Below the pieces are notes generated by a model, which saw nothing but the letters and a program-made list of their open reading frames with translations, did not search any database and was not told where the DNA came from. Both the position numbers and the translations under genes were made by a program. From Pocillopora verrucosa (Eukaryota; Cnidaria; Anthozoa; Scleractinia; Pocilloporidae), in assembly GCF_036669915.1 (NCBI RefSeq), contig NC_089319.1, positions 2,224,082-2,288,081 of the forward strand: 64,000 nt of DNA. Direction: 5' to 3'. Shown here piece by piece: positions 55,480 to 64,000 of the stretch. Numbering within the stretch: position 1 is the first letter of the stretch; every line of letters begins with the position of its first letter.

Positions 55480-57000
55480 GCGTGATCGAGAAAGTCTTGA
55501 GAAGACATATCCTTCCTATTCGAGAAGCAAAGGGAAAAAAGACAAATGAAGTACGTTTTTTAAAGGATGAATAAATACGAGCAGCTGTAGTCGAGCGCAG
55601 CAAAAAGAAGAATTAGTGGCGATACTGTTTCACGGTCAGAAACACTTACTTCTCTTCGAATTTGACAAATGTAGCAAGCAGAACTTGTCTGGCTTTGACT
55701 TTTAACAAACTTCAACTTTTCTCAGTTTCATAATATCTGTTTCCACAGATTGGTGTCACTACAGAAAGGAGCACAAACGCCGCTGTTCAAATGAATACAA
55801 AATCTTAGACCAAAACCTTGCAAAGTTTATTGTCGCACCAAAAACACAATAGCCGAAGATCACAGCGGCTTAACTCTTTTAGTTCTTTGCAATTTTAAGA
55901 GAGATGACCTGAAGAAAACCACTGTACACTTGTATCACTTTGTTTAGAGTTACAAAACGACAACAAAGTTATCGACGTTGCACTGAAAATTATCCGCGTT
56001 ACTGACGATGAGAATATTTAGAATAAAATTTGCAAAATTTTTGGCAAGCCCGAGTTAGATAGAACTCAGCTTAGTTTAACATCAAAGTAGAAGAAAAAAA
56101 GGTGAAGAGAGGAGCATTCAACCCCTTCTTGGTTTTTGCAATCAGCAAAAGTCGATAACACACAAAAAAAGGTAAAAAAAACAAAGCAGCTCCGAAAATA
56201 AAATCAGAATCTTCCGCCGAGCTGGCAACATAAACCAGTGATTGTATCTTTTCACCTTGTAAAATTTGAGTCAGCACAAGCTGAATGTATATTAACATTT
56301 ATCCAAGTTTAAGACAAAGCAACAAAAAAGCTCAAGATTGCACAGCTGAGATCTAGCTTTGCTTGGTTTCCGCAATTCATCACAAGTAGCCAAAACGAAT
56401 GTACTCTTGGATATCAAAAAAGGTCAGTGTTACAAAGCAATACCAGGCACATAACTTCTCAGCTTCATTGACGCTAAATAAAATGGCTTTAAATTAAAGA
56501 AGTTTGAACCATAGCTCTGTTGTACTTTCGTCGTAATATTCTCTTCTGCCATGATCGAAGTTCGATTCAAGTTAAGTCGGAAGTGGGCGTGATTTCTCTG
56601 AGTCAGTTACAATTCATAGCTAAGAATAGCGACAATGAGCCTTACTAGGACCATAGCCTACGTCAAATCAAATTTCCGCGTTTGTAAAGAGGGTAAAGAA
56701 CTCGCATTTGAATTATTTGGAAGTAAATAAGCTTTCAATTCTTATAAACTTTGTTGCTTTACAAAATCAAAAATCAGACATTCCAGCCGAGAAACAAACT
56801 CGGTTGCAACACGTGTGCCACTGTTTGTTTTGGTCACACTGTTTCACTACTACTGCGATCTTTCACTACACTTGCATGTGTGCTCTCGCTGGGATGAGAT
56901 TGCTATAAATAGTAACTGCGCTAATAATTTAATGAATTCTTATATTATATTCTTGACCCAACCATGCATGTACATCCAATTGACGATGTGTCCCCTAATT
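55480..57000. repeat. Duplicate of 33.3-36.0 kb spacer
   Basis: Matches 33290-34260 and 35215-35930 with the middle segment missing, joined near 56440. Contains no supported gene; ORFs at 56638-57170 are frame-shifted relative to the other copy and are not conserved as proteins. Confidence 0.75.
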
Positions 57001-57600
57001 TTGCTAAAAATTCCTTTTCATGGTTTCATATCTCTACTCATGTTTTTCAGTCATTCACTTTGCTTTCGTGTCAAATCGAGATTACTACAGTTGTGTTGGA
57101 GCAAAGATGGGAATGTTTGGAGATACATTATGTAATACTAGAAATCTATTCGCCTTTCAGTGATTTTTAAAATGCACTGAGCCATTTAAAACCATACCGG
57201 CACGTAGAAAGCTTGAGAAAGTTGTGTGACCCATCCGTTATTCTGGTAATTTATGCCGAAAGGATGCTTGCAGGGAATTATTGTCTAACTCCTTAAGTAC
57301 GATTACGAATGATACAACGATGAAAATTGAAAATTATTCGAAATTTTTTATTCTTAAATCTTTTAGATCTACTTTCATTTAACCTGGTTCTTGTATTATG
57401 TATTGTAGTGGCGGTCAGTGATCCAGACCTTGTGCTGAGGGGGAGGGCCGGTTTTTTGTGGCTTGCCCTGTCGGCTCTTCTTCCTTCTGCGGTTCTTTTT
57501 CTTCTTTTTTTCACCCAAAATAAGGAGGGGGGCCTCCCCTAGATCCGCTACAGTATTACTTTCCTTTGTGGTGTTGTTAAATTTCTTTTTCCACCTGTCT
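56985..57600. repeat. Receptor 3' spacer unit (copy beside R9)
   Basis: CCTAATTTTGCTAAAAATTCC...GGAATGTTTGGAGATACAT... through a GC-rich block (GGCGGTCAGTGATCCAGACC...CTCCCCTAGATCCG) to the TCTCTAATATTTAA motif. It repeats at 62672-63235 with small indels. The GC-rich block resembles a short interspersed element. Confidence 0.8.
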
Positions 57601-57713
57601 TCTTCTCTAATATTTAAATTATTTTAATGTGAAGTGATTTTATTTTATCTAAAAAATATGTAACATATTGATGGTGGGGCTCATGTACGAGAAAATAAGC
57701 AATGTTTCAAGAA

Positions 57714-59283
57714 TCATATTTCAGTAGTGCGTTCATGATCAGAACTTCGGCTTGTGATTTCCTTTTCCCCAGTCCTGGGTTCTGGTGTACCACTACACCA
57801 AATCACTCTCTTGATGTTGTTTCTGAACTGATGGTTCAGGAGGGCATACACGAACGGGTTGACTGCTGAATTGAACAATACCATCATATCAACAGCTACA
57901 ATATGAACAAAGCTGATTTCGAGAGTTGTAAGAGTCCTCAACGCGTATTCAACTGATTCTGCTCCCCAGGAAACCGCAAAGATGAAACTGACTGCTATAG
58001 CCATCAAGGTAACACGTTTCCGAACCTTTATGACGCCCTGTGAATCGAGAGAAGGAAAAGGATCCCAATCAGTTAAGGTGGCGGATGATGAAGTGAAGTA
58101 TGCCGTTAAATCTGTCATAAGAAAAGCGACTCGTCTTCATTAGAAGTACATTTACTCCCTTGAATTATCAAAAATCTTTCTTAAAGATATTAACTTAAAA
58201 GAGAATTTTTCAACCAAATGTTCAATTGTCATTTAGAAAGAATTTTTTCTAATTTTAGCCTCAATGACAGCAGAGTCTTCCTGTATTTAATTTTCCCCTA
58301 TTTAAACACTAACTTTTTGCTGATAGTTGATTCTTTTGTTTTCATTACGTTTGAACCACAATGTGTACACGACAGTAGAATAGAGGACAACCATTATTCC
58401 CACAGAAACGACGACCAAAACCAAACACGCCAAACAATAAGTCGTGGACATCCACTTCTCAGGCCAACTCTGAACACAGTTTTTGCTGCTTTTCTCCTTG
58501 TCGAAAGTCCTAGCCAAGAATAATGGTATGTTCAAAAATGCTGCGAACACCCAAGCGCCAAGAACTATTATCTGGAAAAGAAAGTGAAAAGAGGGGTTAC
58601 GACATTGTGCAGATTTTGTTTTTTTGCACAATGACTATCGTGAGTCGTGAGTCATTCTAAGCTCTTTACCAGGTGATTGACAGTTAGATGGACCGGTGGC
58701 AAAATTGACGGACGTGCATTTTGAATAGGACTGGAACTGAGATTTTGGACATTTTTAATAGTCCGTTGGATTTTTAGGGTTGATGCATAGACTTGCCTTC
58801 AGTTTGCGCCGTGAAAGATTCTTTTCTCTGGCAATGGGATATAATACTGAGTAATATCTTTCAAAGGCAATTGCAACCAAAGTGACAACTGACGAAACTC
58901 CTGCAACCCAGGCTATATTTCCACCCGTCAAAAGCTTACAAAGTACCACACCTGCCAATCCGTCCGGGTGACTCATGTTGAAGCTGACGATAATCTTTGG
59001 TGCGATGAACAATGCGAATAGGATATCAGATATGGCCAGATTCAGAAGTAAATAATTTATGGGATTTCTGTATTTAGAGATGAAAAATCCAAATTATAAA
59101 TGATCAAAAGTCAAACTCAGAAACACTCGGACAAGGAAGAAACAAATCAGTAAAAAATGTTCTCTCATACTTTGTGCGAAGATATCGTTTTATGATTAAA
59201 CAAACAAGTGTATTGCCCACGACGTCCACAACAACAAGTATTAATAGCACAGCTGTTATTACAACACTAGACGCATCAGGCAT
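57714..59283 (-). CDS. Class A GPCR, receptor R9
   Basis: Minus-strand coding exons 59283-59171, 59067-58797, 58571-58314 and 58037-57714 give 321 residues, each exon equal in length to the R7 counterpart. Intron 2 again has a GC donor (CTGAAG/GCAAGT); intron 3 has GTTAGT. TM1 VGNTLVC; NPINYLLLNLAISD; VLCK; FERYYSVLYP; TM4 GAWVFA; ECL2 KNCVQSW; TM5 region has CLACLVLV where R7 has CLAWLVLV; TM6 AVSWGAES; TM7 NPFVY; tail ends ERTTEI. An acceptor (CTTTTCAG) lies 24 bases before the ATG. An upstream in-frame GTG at 59295 is not used as the start. Intact. Confidence 0.94.
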
Positions 59284-59309
59284 GATGGTTACCACTGATC
59301 ACCAGAACT

Positions 59310-62165
59310 GAAAAGGCAAAGAAAAAAAAGATATTTAAACAAGGTCAAAGCAACAATTTTCAAAAGTGGCTTGCCTACTTTAATCCTGTAAGCTTCAAGT
59401 TTATTTACAACTCCACAGGGATTTGGATGTAAAGAAAAACGTGATTTGGTATATCATATATACTTTTTCAGTTTTTCAGCAATTCATACAGTTAAATTTG
59501 ATAAATAACTTTTTACACTAAACAATGATTTTAATGAAAAATGTTAAAGAAAACTTACTTCTTTAGGTTTGCCGGTCTTCTTAGCACTGTTTGTTTTGTG
59601 ATCACCTCAATATTGATTCATATAGAAATCAAGCTGGTTTAAATAATAAACAGCGGAAGTTTAAAAGATCGCCGAGTTAGTCATAAACAGTTTTACATTG
59701 TTATACACAAACCATTGATCGCAATCTTTCAGTTTCTGGACCATTTTCCATTTCACTGAATAATAATATCGAACACTACCAAAAAACAGATCCTCAAAAA
59801 TGGAGAATATCGTATCTTGAGCACTACGTCAACAGTACTTTATATATCTTTACGTTTCAGTTAATTACTGAAATGATATTACTTTTGTAATCATCATGAG
59901 CATAATGACGTAGAAAAAAGACCGCAGAAAATAATTAAGACAACAGAAGTGTTGTACCAAAGGATTGTTCTTCCTATAGCATTTACGTATATCCGCCAAC
60001 TTTTGTTCAACAATAGCAACATCAACCCAAGTCGCGTTAAGAGTTCTCTCAAACCTTGACGACCATGCCCCCCCCCATCTCTGATCACCGCGTGTGACCA
60101 GCTGTTAACTCTCCCCACTGACACATCACAAGACGAAAGAATGTCCCATTATCATCCCTTGTACATCAGTAATTTAAAATTATTATTATTAACATATTCC
60201 GTTCTTTGTTTAGCTATAATTTTTGATTTGACTTTCGAAAGCAAATTGAAATAGACTAGGAACAAACTCTGCTCCACTTGCAACCACAAAGACATTTCAT
60301 TATAAGACCATAAACAAATTAATTACGTTATCAATTCCTGGTTTGTCTTGCCAGAGCATTTTTAATTTGAGTTCAGTTGTGTTTTGACTTCAGGAGCATT
60401 GGGACAGAGCTTGTTTGGTGTTCCTGTTCAAAGAATTAAACAACTTCGATGGATTCTGTTTGGATATGTCGAAAACGACTAAATTACATCATCCTTCAGA
60501 AGAAAAAAAACAAAAAACATTAATTGTCTTGTAAGGGACAAGTCTCGAAGGGGCCGGTGAGCTGTTACACAAAGATCAATTATTATGTCGAAAGAGTTAT
60601 CCTTTAGAACGAATTAATCTTCGGTGAGTTTCTTTGGAGTGAATCAGAAAGCGTAACTACTATCACTGAAAACAAAGAGTCGCCCTTCCTTATGGTATAC
60701 ACTATGAAATTGTTTAAGTATCTTCAAACAAACAGATTCCTTGAGTTAATTGGTTACTTTATCTACGGCTGCAAACCAAACAAAACTTTGTCTAAAATTG
60801 TCACGAGTTGTATACGGATTAATCAGAGCCATCCTATAGGATTTGAATTCTAGCCTAGTTTTGCATGAATTCGCGGTTCATTGCTTTCCGAAAAAGAAAC
60901 AGAAAATTCTGTGCGGAATAAGATGTATCAATATAATTACGCGCTTATCACGAACAGCTGCAGAATATATTTTCATGCTTCAACTAAATCCATCCTTTGC
61001 AGTCAGAACCAACAGCAAAGAGTACAAAAGAATATTGGAAAATTAAATTAACAAATGATATAAACCAATCTTTCTCGATGAATTTAACTCTTGAGAGAGT
61101 TAAGACCTTTTAACTGATAATCGATTAGGCCGCTCTGTAAATCCACAGACTGACTCAAAAACTTCATTCTCTTTATTAACAATAAGACGAACCTGGTTAG
61201 CGAGGTTATCGACGATTTAATTTAACACCACTATAGAAGCCTACTGCCGGCAATAAACAATTGTATTACTGCTTCTCGAAAAGAAAAACAATTGAATGAG
61301 TTCTATACGTTGATTCCCAACCGGCACTGATAAGAATTAAGATATTTATAAATATACCACTTACCGAACCTTGCTTTCTGCGCCACTGACTAACGTGCGC
61401 AGCAATCGCGTTTACTCCTCTGGTAAGGCTTCAGCAGGTCTATGCAATATGACACCAGAAACTGAAGTATCTGGACAACGTAATGACAAGCTCAATATTT
61501 CGCATTTCCCTTTTCCAGGGAACAACTAATTGACTTAACGAAATGATCGAAGTGAGACTACTATAGTTATCGATGTCAAGGTAAATTAGAGAAAAACAAA
61601 AGACATTTGAAGAAAATAAACAAGAAAGAAGAAAATTTTAGAAATCCTACTGTCGTCGTAAATGCTGAGAGCGAGGAAGAGATAGCGTCGGAACGAAACT
61701 AATTCGCTATTCCGATACATTATTTAAAGGATTATCATAACAAAACGGTTAAACCATTCCAAGAGCGGAACTTCAAAGATTTATTTTCTTTATGCATACT
61801 ACACGCGAAGGTGGCTAGGCGGAGGGAGCTGTTTGGTAACAATTATATGATGAAAATTATTCCATCTGGCTGTAAATCTGAATTCTTGTTATTGTTGTTG
61901 TGTTTTTTTTTTCCAACTCCTAGTGTGGATTTCGACTTTGTCAGTCTTACAGTTCCAACAGAGTCGGCGATGTTTGATGGTTACACTACACCGTTTCATT
62001 CATATTGCTCATGTATGTGCATCGACTCCATCTTTAAGCACTTAAAGTTGAGTGAGCAGTAGTTCACAATTTCGTTACTTGTAATGCATTTTCGTTCTTT
62101 GAGTAAATCGCCGTTTTGAAGTAATTATAGTGTTTTTTATTTTTAGCCTTCGACTCATGTCGCCA
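59310..62165. repeat. 5' flank of R9, duplicated from R7 flank
   Basis: Counterpart of 51600-54960, lacking about 730 bases found there. Non-coding; ORFs such as 61811-62062 are not conserved in the other copy. Confidence 0.7.
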
Positions 62166-62460
62166 TTATGCCACTGAAGCAATTTCTATGGTTTTGTCAA
62201 CGGTTTCTCAAGCATTTGGAGAAGCACATCATGTCTTAAATTTTCTCTCTGAACTGTCTGTTTAACAATGCATACACAAACGGATTGACAGCAGAGTTGC
62301 ACAACACCATCATGAAAGAAACGAAGACTAAGACAGGGCCAATGTTGTAGGATGTAAATTTCCTTAAAACATAGATAACTGATATGAGTTCATAGAAGAT
62401 CCCAAAAATGACAGTGACAATGACCATCAAAGTTACTCGTTTCTGTACTCTGTTATCATC
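62166..62460 (-). pseudogene. GPCR exon-4 pseudogene psi-R10
   Basis: An acceptor (TGATACAG) then DDNRVQKRVTLMVIVTVIFG (TM6, one codon shorter than paralogues, FYELIS instead of CWGAES), then TM7 NSAVNPFVYALLNRQFREKI and a premature TAA at 62238-62236. The tail continues to be recognisable to 62166. Partner of psi-R8a. No exons 1-3 seen. It keeps an open TM6-TM7 frame, so decay is more recent or slower than in psi-R8a. Confidence 0.8.
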
Positions 62461-62671
62461 CTGTATCAAAAAAACGAAAAAAAGAAAGAAAAATGAGTCA
62501 ATTCTGTTAACTACTTGTCTGAACCGTGAGTAATTGTCATCCATATTAACGATAATGAGCAGTTCCAGTAATATATCCAGAGGTCCTTTGACTGAACACG
62601 CCAAAGAACAAACAAATTTAAGCAAGGCAAATTATCACAAAGTATACTTAGTTTTAATCCAGTGTAACAAG

Positions 62672-63235
62672 TCCCCTAATTTTGCTAAAAATTCCTTTTC
62701 ATGGTGTTGGAGCAAAGATGGGAATGTTTGGAGATACATGATGTAATACTAGAAATCTATTCCCCTTTCAGTGATTTTCAAAATGCCTTGAGCCATTTAA
62801 AACCATACCGGCACGTAGAGAGGTTGAGAAAGTTGTGTGACCCATCCGTTATTCTGATAATTTATGCCGAAGGGACGCTTTCAGGGAATTATTGTCTAAC
62901 TCAGTAAACTAGATACGATTACGAATGATGCAACGATGAAAATTGAAAATTATTCGGAATTTTTTATTCTTAAATCTTTTACATCTTCCTTTATTTAACC
63001 TGGTTCTTGTATTATGTATTGCAGTGGCGGTCAGTGATCCAGACCTTGTGCTAAGGGGGAGGGCCCGGTTTTTTGTGACTTCCCCTGTCGGCTCTTCTTC
63101 CTTCTACGGCTCTTTTCCTTCTTTTTTTCACCCAAAATAAAGAGGAGGGGTCTCCCTAGATCCGTTACAGTATTACTTTCCTTTGTGGTGTTGTCAAATT
63201 TCTCTTTCCACCTGTCTTCCTCTCTAATATTTAAG
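62672..63235. repeat. Receptor 3' spacer unit (copy beside R11)
   Basis: Near-collinear copy of 56985-57600, including the GC-rich CAGTGATCCAGACC...TCCCTAGATCCG block. Marks the start of a third tandem unit. Confidence 0.8.
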
Positions 63236-63335
63236 TTCTTTTAATGTGAAGTGATTTTACTTTATCTAAAAAATATGTAACATATTGATAGTGGGGCTCA
63301 TGTGCGATAAAATAAGCAATGTTTCGTTTCAAGAA

Positions 63336-64000
63336 TCATATTTCAGTAGTGTGTTCATGATCAGAACTTCGGTTTGTAATTTCCTTTCCTCCAGTCCTGG
63401 GTGCTAGTGTATGACTACACCAAATCAATCTCTTGATGTTCTGTCTGAACTGATGGTTCAAGAGGGCATACACGAATGGGTTGACTGCTGAATTGAACAA
63501 CACCATCATATCAACAGCTGCAATATGTTCAAAGGTAATGTTGAGAGTTGTAACAGTCCTCAAGACGTATTCAACTGATTCTGCTCCCCAGGAAACTGCA
63601 AAGATGAAACTGACTGCCATAGCCATCAAGGTAACACGTTTCCGAACCTTTATGACGCCCTGTGAGTTGAGAGAAGGAAAAGGATCCCAATCAGCTAGGA
63701 GAATGTAGTGAAGTATGCTGTTAAATTTATTATGAAAAAATTGACTCTTCTTCACTACAAGGATATATACCACGTTGAATTACCAAAAACCTTTTTAAGA
63801 TATTACCTTAGAGGAGACTTTTTCAACTAAAGGTTCAGTTGTCATTTAGAAAGAATACTTTCTAATTTTAGCCACAAGAATTGTTTCCCTAAGTCTTCCT
63901 GTGTTTAATTTTCCCTTATTTAAACGCTTACTTTTTGCTGATAGTTGATTCCTTTGTTTCCATCGCATTTGAACCACAATGTGCACATGATAATAGAATA
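63336..64000 (-). CDS. Class A GPCR, receptor R11 (5' part beyond window)
   Basis: Exon 4 at 63659-63336 encodes GVIKVRKRVTLMAMAVSFIF, AVSWGAES in TM6, NPFVY in TM7 and a tail ending EHTTEI. The last 23 codons of exon 3 lie at 64000-63932 (YSIIMCTLWFKCDGNKGINY, then QQK) with a canonical GTAAGC donor, unlike the GTTAGT of R7 and R9. Exons 1, 2 and most of 3 lie right of the window. Exon 4 is the same length as in R7 and R9 (324 bases) and open throughout, so the gene is probably intact. Confidence 0.9.

Noticed and set aside
1-64000. CRISPR array, rRNA, bacterial operon or integrated viral genome
   Set aside because: No evenly spaced direct repeats with unique spacers, no rRNA-like blocks, and every well-supported gene is spliced. 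I saw no viral structural or polymerase motifs.

Overview
This is a eukaryotic, AT-rich, intron-bearing window. It most likely comes from an anthozoan cnidarian (stony coral or sea anemone). That placement is an inference from two things: the lineage-expanded style of the receptors, and short repeats (a tRNA-derived SINE, fold-back MITEs, a GGATAGCG-type short repeat) that resemble ones I associate with coral genomes. There are no bacterial operons, rRNA genes, intact tRNA genes or CRISPR arrays.

The dominant content is a dispersed-tandem array of one family of rhodopsin-like (class A) G-protein-coupled receptors, probably peptide-receptor-like. I reconstruct six complete genes: R1 461-2375 (+), R2 4542-6799 (+), R4 16938-15009 (-), R6 27192-22637 (-), R7 51571-49999 (-) and R9 59283-57714 (-). 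A seventh, R11 (64000-63336, -), runs off the right edge. Six broken copies are also present: an exon-3 relic near 7.4 kb, psi-R3 at 10.4-12.7 kb, psi-R5 at 19.6-19.8 kb, two fragments at 55.0-55.5 kb, and psi-R10 at 62.2-62.5 kb. Every intact gene has the same four coding exons: TM1; TM2-TM3 plus ERY; TM4-TM5; TM6-TM7 plus tail. Intron phases are 2, 0, 0. A splice acceptor lies shortly before each ATG, implying a shared non-coding 5' exon. The family keeps GN, LAxxD, the TM3/ECL2 cysteines, ERY and NPxxY, but lacks the usual TM5 and TM6 prolines.

Layout. 0-13 kb: plus-strand receptors R1, R2 and psi-R3 with related 5' and 3' flanks; psi-R3 is broken by a MITE and stops. 13-28 kb: the array switches to the minus strand (R4, psi-R5, R6); R6 intron 3 holds a transposon-like block. 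28-49 kb: receptor-poor spacer with repeats, an orphan copy of array spacer (33.3-36.0 kb), several unidentified coding-looking fragments, and a ~5.3 kb CpG-depleted tract (41.7-47.0 kb) that looks like a germline-methylated transcription unit. 49-64 kb: a recent tandem duplication (R7 unit, R9 unit, start of R11 unit) with relics between units and a sharply bounded near-identical block around exon 2 of R7 and R9 that suggests gene conversion.

As a system, these are parallel seven-transmembrane receptors created by duplication, decay and probable conversion, with variation concentrated in the extracellular loops and C-tail. Ligands cannot be read from the sequence.
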